From Streptomyces sp. Je 1-332 (GTDB lineage: Bacteria > Actinomycetota > Actinomycetes > Streptomycetales > Streptomycetaceae), in the NCBI RefSeq assembly GCF_040730185.1, contig NZ_CP160402.1, positions 6,634,001 to 6,698,000 on the forward strand: DNA of 64,000 nucleotides. Reading direction: 5' to 3'. The notes under the pieces are model-generated. The model was not told the DNA's origin and made no database searches. It was given only the letters and a program-made list of their open reading frames with translations. The position numbers were made by a program, and so were the translations under genes. Shown piece by piece: positions 17,844 through 25,449 of the stretch (the first letter of the stretch is position 1; each line of letters opens with the position of its first letter).

Positions 17844-18117
17844 TTCCCTTTTGGGGCCTAACTCGCACTACAAGGCACGCTGTTGCCGAGCATGCAGGCA
17901 AATTCCGCCCATGCGCTCACATCTGGAGAGATATTGGATACGATCACTCGCCTCAACGGCAGATGAGATGACGCCGTGAAGAGTGGGTGAAAAACACGCA
18001 CGCCGCAGATGGCACAGGGTCCGGGGGGGAGTTGAACCCGCCATGCATTTGCCCGACCTTCAGTGCACTACCGTGAAACATGTCCTATCCGAGCTGCTGG
18101 CTGCTTCTCGGACCCTG
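17844..18117. other. intergenic region upstream of the PrsW-toxin gene
   Basis: It holds the promoter region of the toxin operon, but no clear -10/-35 was picked out. No gene was found. A stretch around 18020-18060 superficially resembles a tRNA T-arm on the minus strand but does not fold as one. Confidence 0.4.
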
Positions 18118-18150
18118 CTCTGCCCCCGGCTTCGTGAGACCGGGGCAGAG
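18118..18150. terminator. hairpin terminator after the DUF6082 operon
   Basis: The arms CTCTGCCCCCGG (18118-18129) and CCGGGGCAGAG (18140-18150) pair with one extra C. It lies 35 bp beyond the stop of the minus-strand DUF6082 gene. Confidence 0.6.
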
Positions 18151-18184
18151 CATGCTCACCCCTGCGGATCAGACTTGTGCCCTC

Positions 18185-18925
18185 TTAGGAGTCCCTGCGA
18201 GCAGAGCCTTCCGGATCGCCCACACGCGGTGGAATTACTCCCGGAACCCCTAGATCGGGCAGGGCCGGAGCCGTGCGTGGCGGGGTGAGGAGCGCCTGCT
18301 CGTAGCAGGCATCCATGATCCGATGCAGACGGCGTGAGCGGCGAGTCTTGGCCGTCGCTATGCGGCTTGCGCGGGCGCGGGCCCAAAAGGAGCGGCCGAT
18401 CTCGCCGGCAAAGATCTCGTCGGCTGCAGCGGCAACCCACTCATCGGTAAGGTCCCCGACCTCGTACTCCATGGACCAGTGCGAGATCGCGAGATTCACA
18501 TACAAGTGCTGACGGCGCAGCAGCACAGTACGAGTGGAATCGGGGCCGCCCCAGCAGTCCAGGTACTCGGGATTGTCCATGGCCATCTTGGTCAGGTCGA
18601 TGTGCATGGTCCTGGAGCCTTGCAGCCGTGTCGCCTTCGCTTCACGGGCCTGAAGCACCAAGGACACCGCCACGCCAACAACCGCCAGCGCGGACAGCAG
18701 CGCCGACACCGCCCCATAAGCTTGGGCGATCTCGCTGACGTCCTGCCACTCCCTGTCCGTGGCGGGGTCGAAGGCCCGCAGCGCGAACGGCGACAAGACC
18801 ACGAGGCTCAGAGCGCCGACGATCGCCAGAACCGACAGGGCCAGAAGAGCAGCTCGGGACCGATACCAAGGCCGCTTCACACTCGGGCGCTGATTCACCA
18901 TCGGTGGGCGTGGGTCCGCAGTCAC
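18185..18925 (-). CDS. DUF6082 family membrane protein
   Basis: 246 residues. Two hydrophobic segments lie near the N-terminus (AALLALSVLAIVGALSLVVL and VSALLSALAVVGVAVSLVL), and a cytoplasmic helical domain follows with MHIDLTKMAMDNPEYLDCWG, the family's most recognisable block. Function is unknown; DUF6082 proteins are widespread single copies in Streptomyces. The GTG at 18925 overlaps the upstream stop as GTGA, so it is coupled to the DUF6879 gene; an ATG at 18901 is the alternative. Last gene of a three-gene operon with a hairpin terminator after it. Confidence 0.7.
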   Translation of the reverse strand: MTADPRPPMVNQRPSVKRPWYRSRAALLALSVLAIVGALSLVVLSPFALRAFDPATDREWQDVSEIAQAYGAVSALLSALAVVGVAVSLVLQAREAKATRLQGSRTMHIDLTKMAMDNPEYLDCWGGPDSTRTVLLRRQHLYVNLAISHWSMEYEVGDLTDEWVAAAADEIFAGEIGRSFWARARASRIATAKTRRSRRLHRIMDACYEQALLTPPRTAPALPDLGVPGVIPPRVGDPEGSARRDS

Positions 18926-19614
18926 TTCACACTCTCCGCACACCGGGCACGAAGCACTGGCTCCGTCTCCCGCGCATGGAAGGCTGCAAGATCCTCACCC
19001 GCGGAGTACAAGGTCTCAAAGTCTGTCCGGCACGCATCCATCAGGAGTGGATCAGTGTGCCGATACGCGCCAGCCAGAGCACCATCTGGCTTGTACCTCA
19101 ACTCAAAGAGCGAGTACGTCCCGAGAATGACAAGTTCGGAAAACCAGCGGGGGGGTGCTTGAAAGCCGGGTCGGCCCTGGCCGACCAAGACACGAACCTG
19201 CTCCCCAAGATCAACACGCTGCCGCAGCACAGCCATCTCCCACACCACATAGTCCGATACAGGAAGCTCGATATATCGGACACGACGCAAGCGGAGCCCA
19301 CGCTGCTCAGCAGCGGAGAACTGCCGAGCCATCTTTGGCCGTTCGCCCGTCAGGAGAGCCATCGACTCGCGCCACGCCCCACGATCGAAAGCGTCCCACG
19401 AAGCGAACCCCGGCTCCCGGAAACGCTGACCGCACTCCACCTTGTCGACCACCGACACGCTCTCGTGCGCATAGTCCTCCCGGAACGCCGCCAGATAGTC
19501 AGAGACGGGAAGAAGCGGGCCACGCTCAGCCTCGGGCAGGCCCACCACGCGACGGATCCCGTCTGGGCCAGCCTCGGCATTGCAGGGCTGGCCCACGTCA
19601 CCCGCATCACGCAT
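18922..19614 (-). CDS. DUF6879 family protein
   Basis: A 230-residue soluble protein. The C-terminal half has the DUF6879 pattern: RVRYIELPVSDYVVWEMAV, GEQVRVLVGQG, FSELVILGTYSLFELRY, then HTDPLLMDACRTDF. These proteins accompany XRE/DUF397 regulator pairs and signalling genes in Streptomyces, but their role is unknown. The ATG at 19614 overlaps the previous gene's end by 8 bp (ATGCGTGA), the tightest coupling available. An ATG at 19638 would overlap more and adds unconserved residues. Confidence 0.7.
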   Translation of the reverse strand: MRDAGDVGQPCNAEAGPDGIRRVVGLPEAERGPLLPVSDYLAAFREDYAHESVSVVDKVECGQRFREPGFASWDAFDRGAWRESMALLTGERPKMARQFSAAEQRGLRLRRVRYIELPVSDYVVWEMAVLRQRVDLGEQVRVLVGQGRPGFQAPPRWFSELVILGTYSLFELRYKPDGALAGAYRHTDPLLMDACRTDFETLYSAGEDLAAFHARETEPVLRARCAESVK

Positions 19615-19876
19615 CGGGAATATCCGGCTTGGCCGCAACTACCAGACTCCGCGGAAGAATCACCAGCCGCTCGTCCGGACCGATCGACGCATCCTCAGGA
19701 AGACGCGCAACAAGCTCCGATGGAGCCTCGCGGCCGATCACCGCCACATCACCATTCGACAGTTCCCACATATCCGGACACGTCTCCGTGGAACTCGTCA
19801 ACCCCAACTCGGCGGGCGAACGCCCCAGTCGGCGAGCAAAACCAGCATCCGGATCCGCTTCCCACGGCCGCCCCAT
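19607..19876 (-). CDS. small hypothetical protein of the DUF6879 operon
   Basis: 89 residues from the ATG at 19876: MGRPWEADPDAGFARRLGRS, then CPDMWELSNGDVAVIGRE, and DERLVILPRSLVVAAKP. It has a beta-rich core and no membrane segment or metal motif. Small proteins of this kind ('CPD.wEl..GD.aVIG') sit directly before DUF6879 genes in Streptomyces, where they look like a partner. The frame stays open to 19990, but that extension is Cys/Arg-rich and has no ribosome site. Confidence 0.6.
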   Translation of the reverse strand: MGRPWEADPDAGFARRLGRSPAELGLTSSTETCPDMWELSNGDVAVIGREAPSELVARLPEDASIGPDERLVILPRSLVVAAKPDIPDA

Positions 19877-20091
19877 AACCCACCCCGAACTTGTAGCGGT
19901 GCGCCTACAGCAAGTGAAGATCGAAGCGAGGCTAACAATCACCCCGCCCACTCGCAATGGGCCGCCAGCCCAGCTGCCCCACGAGACCACAGCTCCAATC
20001 GAGCACCCTGCTGGTCACGGGCCGGGCTTGAAGAACTCGGCCACAGGCACATAGTGGTGCCATCGCTGCTTGAACACCGCCAGGAGCGTAA

Positions 20092-21006
20092 GTATCCGAA
20101 GCCCTCGTCTGGACAGACGAACGCATCGCCCGCTGGAAACTCACCGGCGAAAAGCCCAGCCCCGTCATGGTGTGGACCCCCGACCAGACCGGCGAATTCC
20201 TCGACGCCGCAGCCGACCACCCCATGTACATCATGTGGCACCTCATGGTGTTCCGCGCCCCACGCCGCGGCGAAGCAACGGGCCTGCCCTGGACCGAAGT
20301 CGACATGACCCACGGGGCCGCCAGGATTGTCGAGCAGCTGTCCACCAACACCGCCTACGAGGTATGGGAAGACACCCCCAAGAGCCGCGCAGGCAAACGC
20401 AGCCTCACCCTCGACCACGCCACCTTCGCCCTACTCCAAGCCTGGCGCGACGTACAGAAAGCCCAGCAAGCTGAGTAGGAACAAAAACACCGAGACAACC
20501 CCGCCAAGTACGGTCCCTACATCAACTCCGGCAAGGTCTTCACCCAAGCCGACGGAAGCCCCTGGCACCCCAACAACGTCTCCCAAGCCTTCGAGCGATT
20601 CATCAAACGCCTCGCCCTACCACCCATCCGACTCCACGACCTACGACACTGCGCGGCGTCCCTCAGCCTCGCCGCCGGCCTGTCCATGAAGGCCATCCAG
20701 GCCCTACTCGGCCACAGCAGCTACCAGCTCACCGCCGACACCTACACCTCGCTGATGCCGCAGTTCGAACAGGCAGCAGCCAACGCGCCCGTCGACCTCG
20801 TACCACGCCGCAACGCAGCTGAGCAGCCCACCCCAGAGGGACCCCTCGCCGTGGCCACGGTGGGGGACGAGGGATCCGTCGCCACCGCAGACGCAGGGGA
20901 GACACTGTCCGAGGCCAACGAGTCTGATCAAAGTGGCGAAGAAGGCCGCCGCCTTCGCCTTGTCCTGCCTTCCGTGGCCCCGGCTGAGGCCACGGGCGCC
21001 GCCTGA
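20092..21006 (+). pseudogene. tyrosine-type integrase, 5' truncated and with an in-frame stop
   Basis: The C-terminal catalytic part of a phage/ICE-type tyrosine recombinase. Frame 1 reads SEALVWTDERIARWKLTGEK, then the catalytic-arginine region FRAPRRGEATGLPWTEVD. It hits a TAG at 20476-20478 (after QQAE) and continues in the same frame through YGPYINSGKVFTQADG, IRLHDLRHCAASLSLAAG (HxxR) and LGHSSYQLTADTYTSL (H and nucleophilic Y). The long acidic tail ends RLRLVLPSVAPAEATGAA. Upstream, frame 1 has TGA and TAA stops before 20092, and the N-terminal DNA-binding half is missing. Inactive by truncation and nonsense mutation. A second copy of the tail occurs at 24185-24283. Confidence 0.85.
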
Positions 21007-21041
21007 CGCACTCTCCGCCGTTCGTCCCCCGCGCCACGAAA

Positions 21042-21071
21042 TAGCCCCTCGGAGATCACCCTGAGGGGCTA
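21042..21071. terminator. hairpin terminator after integrase remnant
   Basis: The perfect 9-bp arms TAGCCCCTC (21042-21050) and GAGGGGCTA (21063-21071) have a 12-nt loop. The same hairpin, slightly changed, follows the second integrase tail at 24321-24348. Confidence 0.7.
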
Positions 21072-21371
21072 CTGGACGCTTGCTGTGTCAATCGTGGTCG
21101 GCTCGCAGGTACCGGTGGCCGAGGGGCCGCACTTGGAGGCCGCATCCGCAGCCAGCCCCCACATCCTGGTGAGTTCGGCGGCATCCGGCGTCGCGTTGAA
21201 GTCGCCGAGAACGAACGCGCGGTCGTGCCGGGTCACCTCCGCCGCGAGTACGCCGGTCTGTTCCGCCCGGACTGCTTCTTGACGTCGTTGGGTCAGGTGT
21301 GTGTCGAAGACCCGGGCAGGCTGGCCGTCCACGAGGGCGGTGACTGCCAAGTACCCGCCGTCTGCCCGAGG
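21069..21371 (-). pseudogene. endonuclease/exonuclease/phosphatase-family fragment
   Basis: About 100 codons of the C-terminal half of an EEP-fold enzyme: GYLAVTALVDGQPARVFDTH, then the metal-binding RAFVLGDFNATPDAAEL (GDFN motif). The N-terminal half is missing and a TAG closes the frame at 21372-21374. The C-terminal end stops inside the integrase terminator hairpin, so the gene was cut on both sides. This abrupt join marks a recombination or integration boundary. Confidence 0.65.
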
Positions 21372-21601
21372 CTATGGGACGGGTTGTCGGGGGCATATGA
21401 GGTCCCTGGATCTCATCGCGCTCGGAGGGAAGCTGTCATCTTCTCTGATGTCAGCGACACGATCGCGACGCCGAACTACGGTGTACCACTGTGGTGTTCG
21501 GCCGAAGCGGTGGCGGCGGGACCTGCTTCCGACGAACTGGAAACGCTGGATCGTTCCGCTGTCCTTGCCACGCGCCCTGATCTATTGAGAGAAGCACTGT
21601 A

Positions 21602-22399
21602 ATGAGCAGCGAACCAGCAGACATCCACCAGATAGACACGTCCCTGCCGCACAGCGCACGCGTCTGGAACTACTGGCTGGGCGGCAAGGACCACTACGCA
21701 TCTGACCAAATGGCAGGCGACGCCTATAAAGAGAAGTTCCCCCTGATTGTCCCGATGGCCCAGGAGTCTCGCGATGTACTGCGTCGCTCGGTGACCTGGA
21801 TGGCGCGGGAAGGCGTCAAACAGTTCCTCGATGTGGGTGCCGGGTTACCCACAGCCAACAACACCCACGAGATTGCTCAACGCATCGCGCCGGACAGCCG
21901 GGTGGTCTACGTGGATCACGACCCGATCGTCCTGATGCACGTCGACACGCTCCTCAGGAGCACACCTGAAGGCGCCACGGACTACGTGTTGGCAGACATG
22001 CGCGACACCGAGACGATCCTTCAAGGCGCCGCGAAAACATTGGACATGACCCGGCCCATCGGTCTCGTGATCAATGACGTACTGGGTCACATTTCCCCGT
22101 GGGAAGACGTTCTGACCTTGGTGCGTGGTCTGGTATCAGGTCTCCCTTCGGGCAGCTTTGCCTCACTGACACACTCCGATGCCGACGACGAACTGCACCG
22201 CAGTGTGCAGGAGGAGTACAACAACTCCGGCGCGATCCCCTACATCCTGCGCAGCCCGGAGCAGACGATCTCCCTCTTTGATGGCCTTGATCTCGTCGAT
22301 CCTGGATTCGTTCCCTGGCCGAAGTGGAAGCCGGACGCGGCCATGCCGGGCTCGCTGACCATACGGGCCGGCTGGGTTGGCGTGGCACGGGTACCGTGA
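21602..22399 (+). CDS. SAM-dependent methyltransferase, DUF574 family (second copy)
   Basis: A 265-residue paralogue of the methyltransferase at 3081-3881. Same hallmarks: ARVWNYWLGGKDHYASDQ (about 19-36), FLDVGAGLPTANNTHE (about 76-91), VVYVDHDPIVLMHVD (about 102-116) and VLADMRDTETIL. The ATG at 21602 follows GAGAGAAG. The two copies differ through most of their length, so they are old paralogues and not a recent duplication. Substrate unknown. It stands alone between the recombination scar on its left and a convergent SUKH gene. Confidence 0.85.
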   Translation: MSSEPADIHQIDTSLPHSARVWNYWLGGKDHYASDQMAGDAYKEKFPLIVPMAQESRDVLRRSVTWMAREGVKQFLDVGAGLPTANNTHEIAQRIAPDSRVVYVDHDPIVLMHVDTLLRSTPEGATDYVLADMRDTETILQGAAKTLDMTRPIGLVINDVLGHISPWEDVLTLVRGLVSGLPSGSFASLTHSDADDELHRSVQEEYNNSGAIPYILRSPEQTISLFDGLDLVDPGFVPWPKWKPDAAMPGSLTIRAGWVGVARVP

Positions 22400-22588
22400 C
22401 GTCGCCCGCGGCGAACTCCACGGGCGCGGGCCACGCGCAACTGGGCGTACATCGTGCAGTTGCAGCAGGGTCCTCGTTTCGGGGGTCGCCGACCCCGACG
22501 CCGTGATCGAACACCGGCCAGTCGGGTGCGGCGGTTACTAAGAGGTCATCTCGTTTGGGCCGCCGCTCCTGCCAGCGCGGTTGGCTTC

Positions 22589-23188
22589 TCACATACCGCG
22601 GTCTGGGCCGTACCAAGGCTCGGGACGTTCGTCGACGGACATCGGCAGGTGTCGCATCTGCACAGGGCCTGGATAGAAGGCTGCGCTGTTGGGACCGGTC
22701 ATGTCTTCACCGATGAGATAGCGGTAGAGCCACTCGGCGAAGCTCATGCGGTGCTCCGCCCAGGTTTCGTCGTAACTCACCAGGAGCCGGGGGACACTGG
22801 TGGCAGCGATGAGAAAGATTGCCTCTCCTCGGTCGGTGCTCGCGATCGGCCACAGCCCGTTGCGGGTGCCGAAGCTCAACTCGTCGAGTCCGAAGAGCTG
22901 GCGCGGGTCCTCGTCCGCGTCGAGATCGAGCTCGTCCCACGGCACCTCGGACCATGCTTGGATGCTTCTTTGGATCTCCTGCCCCAGGTTCCATCGCTCG
23001 GTCGCCGGATGATGGAGGTACAGGTGGCCATTGAGCTGGATCGGGGCGTAGGCGTCAACCAGGACCCGGTAGTCGGGCGGCAGTTGTATACCGAGATCCG
23101 CGTGGAGACGGTCCCAAGCAGCAGGGTCCGCAAAGCGGTTCTGGGCCGGGCCGAGCATCGCCAAAACGGCGGGCAAGTAGTCGGTCAT
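22589..23188 (-). CDS. SMI1/KNR4 (SUKH) family protein
   Basis: 199 residues from the ATG at 23188. The segment DPAAWDRLHADLGIQLPPDY, then RVLVDAYAPIQLNGHLYLHHP, is the SUKH core, followed by GTRNGLWPIASTDRGEAIFL, which matches the 'lpia.t..Gd..f' strand pair. Its C-terminus is Pro/Tyr-rich and not conserved. It is the third SUKH gene of the island, with no identifiable toxin next to it. It may be an orphan immunity gene whose toxin was lost at the adjacent IS insertion. Confidence 0.75.
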   Translation of the reverse strand: MTDYLPAVLAMLGPAQNRFADPAAWDRLHADLGIQLPPDYRVLVDAYAPIQLNGHLYLHHPATERWNLGQEIQRSIQAWSEVPWDELDLDADEDPRQLFGLDELSFGTRNGLWPIASTDRGEAIFLIAATSVPRLLVSYDETWAEHRMSFAEWLYRYLIGEDMTGPNSAAFYPGPVQMRHLPMSVDERPEPWYGPDRGM

Positions 23189-23262
23189 GCAGTCCTCGAT
23201 GGTGTGTGCCCGGCTCGGTCCTCCACGGCAGGCCGGCGTCGTATGGGGCCGTACTCTACGGA

Positions 23263-23859
23263 TCACGTCGCAGTGATGCCCTTCGCCAGTCTGCGGTAGC
23301 AGATCAGGGCGGCGGCGATTGCGGCGAAGGCGAGGAAGTGTTCTGCCTTGCGTTCATAGCGACGGTGCAAGCGGCGGCACCCAGCGAGCCACGCGACCGT
23401 GCGCTCCACGGTCCAACGGTGGCGGCCCAGCCGTTGTGAGGACTCCGTGCCCCTGCGGGCAATGCGCGGGACGATGCTCCGGGCGCGAAGCCATCGGAGC
23501 AGGTGGTCGTAGTCATAGCCCTTGTCGGCGTGAAGCTTGTCGGGCCGTCGCCGACGCGGTCCGCGTCGGGAGCGGATCGGCGGGATACCCCGTACCAGTG
23601 GTTCCAGCCCCTGGCTGTCATGGGTGTTCGCAGCGGAGATGCCGATGGAGAGAGGCAGACCAGTCCGCTCAGTGATCAAGTGGATCTTTGAGCCCTTCTT
23701 GCCGCGATCTACGGGGTTCGGACCCGCCAGGTCCCCCCTTTCATCGCCCGCATGTTCGCCGAGTCGATCGCGCATCGCGACCAGTCCAACTCTCCTCGGA
23801 CGCCGAGTTCGTCCAGCACCAGGCGGTGGAGCTTGCCCCACACTCGAGCCCGGCTCCAC
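23263..23859 (-). CDS. IS5-family transposase, second frame (orfB)
   Basis: This carries the catalytic C-terminal half: DLAGPNPVDRGKKGSKIHLI, TERTGLPLSIGISAANTHD, DKLHADKGYDYDHLLRWLR (second Asp region, ADKGYD), and GRHRWTVERTVAWLAGCRR (catalytic Glu in VERT). It ends LICYRRLAKGITAT. The codons before the slip site are out-of-frame read-through, so the true product is the orfA-orfB fusion of about 280 residues. The element looks intact, apart from unknown ends. Confidence 0.75.
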   Translation of the reverse strand: MEPGSSVGQAPPPGAGRTRRPRRVGLVAMRDRLGEHAGDERGDLAGPNPVDRGKKGSKIHLITERTGLPLSIGISAANTHDSQGLEPLVRGIPPIRSRRGPRRRRPDKLHADKGYDYDHLLRWLRARSIVPRIARRGTESSQRLGRHRWTVERTVAWLAGCRRLHRRYERKAEHFLAFAAIAAALICYRRLAKGITAT

Positions 23860-24113
23860 TCAGTGAACCGCCGGTGTGCGGTCGGCCCGGACGGGCCAAA
23901 GCCCGGTGGCAGCTGTCTCCACGTGCAGCCGGTCGTGGCCACGAACACGATCGCCGCCAGCACCTGTCGGTCTCCATACCTGCGGCGGCCCCCACCCTGA
24001 GGCCGTACGGGAGCGGCCGGTACCACCCGCTGGAACAACTCCCACATTCTGTCCGGCACCAGACGCTCCACCATCGCCAGCCGCCCGGGGCCCTGATGCC
24101 GTGCCGGTCGCAT
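23709..24113 (-). CDS. IS5-family transposase, first frame (orfA)
   Basis: About 134 residues from the ATG at 24113; an ATG at 24074 is the alternative. MVERLVPDRMWELFQRVVP, then RRRYGDRQVLAAIVFVATTG, CTWRQLPPGFGPSGPTAHRR, and LDWSRCAIDSANMRAMKGG is the N-terminal half, ending with the first catalytic Asp in CAIDSANMRA. The frame stops shortly after a run of A3G6 on the minus strand (23733-23741). A -1 slip there joins it to orfB (DLAGPNPVDRGKKGSK), the usual way such elements make the full enzyme. Confidence 0.75.
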   Translation of the reverse strand: MRPARHQGPGRLAMVERLVPDRMWELFQRVVPAAPVRPQGGGRRRYGDRQVLAAIVFVATTGCTWRQLPPGFGPSGPTAHRRFTEWSRARVWGKLHRLVLDELGVRGELDWSRCAIDSANMRAMKGGTWRVRTP

Positions 24114-24184
24114 CCTCCCGGCGGCCGAGGAACCTGCTACCGCAGAAGCAGGGCAGAAGCAGAGCAGAAGCAGATGAGACGAAG

Positions 24185-24283
24185 CCCGCCGCCAACGAGC
24201 CTGATCAGAGCGGCGAAGACAGCTCCCGCCTTCGCCTTGTCTTGCCTTCTGTTCCCGCGGTTGAGGCTCCGGGTGCAGCCTGA
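24185..24283 (+). pseudogene. second integrase C-terminal tail
   Basis: This codes for NEPDQSGEDSSRLRLVLPSV followed by PAVEAPGAA and a stop, nearly the same as the integrase tail ending at 21006 (NESDQSGEEGRRLRLVLPS). The nucleotide match continues through about 70 bp of 3' flank and into the terminator hairpin. Everything upstream is replaced by the IS5-family element, so only the last 30 or so codons survive. Confidence 0.75.
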
Positions 24284-24320
24284 CGCGCTGTCCCCCGTTT
24301 GTCCCCCGCACTACGAATCA

Positions 24321-24348
24321 CCCCCCTCGGAGATCACTCTGAGGGGGG
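24321..24348. terminator. hairpin terminator after second integrase tail
   Basis: The arms CCCCCCTC (24321-24328) and GAGGGGGG (24341-24348) share the loop GGAGATCACTCT, the counterpart of the hairpin at 21042-21071. Confidence 0.65.
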
Positions 24349-24407
24349 CTTCTCGCTGTTCCATTGCAGGTCAGAGGCGCGAGAGCGATCCACGAACCGC
24401 TTGGAAT

Positions 24408-24419
24408 TTGTCCGGACAA
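24408..24419 (+). promoter_or_regulatory. perfect palindrome upstream of GntR gene
   Basis: TTGTCCGGACAA is a perfect 12-bp palindrome 49 bp before the GTG of the GntR/UTRA regulator. Its size and symmetry suit a HutC-type GntR dimer, so autoregulation is likely. That the regulator binds here is inference. Confidence 0.45.
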
Positions 24420-24468
24420 CAGAACTTCAGAACTTCCCGTCATCATTCCCTGCGACTACGCTCGCCAC

Positions 24469-25257
24469 GTGCCCAAATCAGCCGCCAGATCAGCCGCCAA
24501 ACCAGCCGTGGACCCGACCGTCTCGCTCCAGCTCGGCGTCGACCGCAGCAGCCCGGTCCCGCTGTACTTCCAGCTGTCCCAGCAGCTGGAGGCGGCGATC
24601 GAGCGCGGTGCCCTGACGCCGGGCACCCTGCTCGGCAACGAGATCGAGCTCGCGGGGCGACTCGGTCTGTCCCGGCCGACCGTCCGCCAGGCCATCCAGT
24701 CGCTCGTCGAGAAGGGGCTGCTAGTCCGCCGCAGGGGCATCGGCACCCAGGTCGTGCACAGCCAGGTCAAGCGCCCCCTCGAACTCAGCAGCCTCTACGA
24801 CGACCTGGAGGCCGCGGGCCAGCGCCCCGAGACCCGTGTCCTGCGCAACACCGTCGAACCGGCCTCCGCCGAGACCGCGGCCGCGCTCGGCATCGCGGAG
24901 GGCGAGGAGGTCCACCTGGTGGAGCGGCTCCGCCTGGCGCACGGCGAGCCCATGGCCTACCTCCGCAACCACATCCCGTCCGGGCTGCTCGCCCTCGACA
25001 CCGCACGCCTGGAGGCCACCGGCCTCTACCGCCTGATGCGCGGCGCGAGCATCACCCTGCACAGCGCGCGCCAGTCCGTGGGCGCCCGCGCCGCCACCGC
25101 CGATGAGGGCGAGCGGCTCGGCGAACCGGCCGGGGCCCCGCTGCTCACGATGCAGCGCACGACCTTCGACGACACGGGCCGCGCGGTCGAGTTCGGTTCG
25201 CACATCTACCGGGCCTCGCGCTACTCCTTCGAGTTCCAGCTCCTCGTACGGCCGTAG
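24469..25257 (+). CDS. GntR family transcriptional regulator with UTRA domain
   Basis: 262 residues from the GTG at 24469. Residues about 25-95 form the winged helix (PVPLYFQLSQQLEAAIERGA, then LGNEIELAGRLGLSRPTVRQ and GLLVRRRGIGTQVV). From about 110 on is the UTRA effector-binding domain (GIAEGEEVHLVERLRLAHGE, PMAYLRNHIPSGL, then PLLTMQRTTFDDTGRAVEFG). HutC-subfamily regulators sense sugars or sugar phosphates. It directly precedes the sugar ABC transporter operon and is the likely repressor of that operon. Candidate operators lie at 24408-24419 and 25352-25367. Confidence 0.85.
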   Translation: MPKSAARSAAKPAVDPTVSLQLGVDRSSPVPLYFQLSQQLEAAIERGALTPGTLLGNEIELAGRLGLSRPTVRQAIQSLVEKGLLVRRRGIGTQVVHSQVKRPLELSSLYDDLEAAGQRPETRVLRNTVEPASAETAAALGIAEGEEVHLVERLRLAHGEPMAYLRNHIPSGLLALDTARLEATGLYRLMRGASITLHSARQSVGARAATADEGERLGEPAGAPLLTMQRTTFDDTGRAVEFGSHIYRASRYSFEFQLLVRP

Positions 25258-25294
25258 GTCTCGACGTCCTAAGTCCCAGTGCCTTTTAGGTCCC

Positions 25295-25336
25295 GCGTCC
25301 CGACTTCCGCGTCCCGACTCCCGCGTCCCGAGTCCC
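25295..25336 (+). repeat. three tandem 14-bp repeats
   Basis: GCGTCCCGACTTCC, GCGTCCCGACTCCC and GCGTCCCGAGTCCC follow each other without gaps between the GntR gene and the transporter promoter. A few degenerate GTCCC/AGTCCC units flank them. Function unknown. Confidence 0.6.
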
Positions 25337-25351
25337 AAGTCGCTCACAGTC

Positions 25352-25404
25352 GTCAGAATGTTCTGACAAAGCCATTGACGCTGCCGCGCACCCGCCGCTA
25401 GAAC
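25352..25404 (+). promoter_or_regulatory. operator plus vegetative promoter of the sugar ABC operon
   Basis: GTCAGAA-TG-TTCTGAC (25352-25367) is a 7-bp inverted repeat with a 2-bp centre. It lies just upstream of a -35-like TTGACG (25375-25380), 18 bp and a -10-like TAGAAC (25399-25404). The start codon follows at 25450. An operator ahead of -35 is compatible with control by the adjacent GntR protein or another regulator. Confidence 0.5.
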
Positions 25405-25449
25405 TCCCCCAGCCGCATTCGGGCGGCCGGGAGAAGAGGTGGTCCCACC

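Larger units (their letters stand above)
23263..24145 (-). mobile_element. IS5-family insertion sequence with two-frame transposase
   Basis: The two overlapping transposase frames below fill this segment, which interrupts or abuts the second integrase tail at its right end. A 12-bp pair, CTGCGGTAGCAG (23291-23302) and CTGCTACCGCAG (around 24132-24143), is inverted. The left member lies inside the coding sequence, so I do not claim these as the terminal repeats. Exact ends and target duplication were not resolved. Confidence 0.7.

Noticed and set aside
18018..18062. tRNA-like T-arm (GCGGGTTCAACTCCC, minus strand)
   Set aside because: The stem around TTCAACT mispairs, and neither an acceptor stem nor an anticodon arm can be built around it.
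23291..24143. CTGCGGTAGCAG/CTGCTACCGCAG as terminal inverted repeats of the IS5-family element
   Set aside because: The left member lies inside the transposase coding sequence near its 3' end, so it is unlikely to be the element's end; possibly chance.
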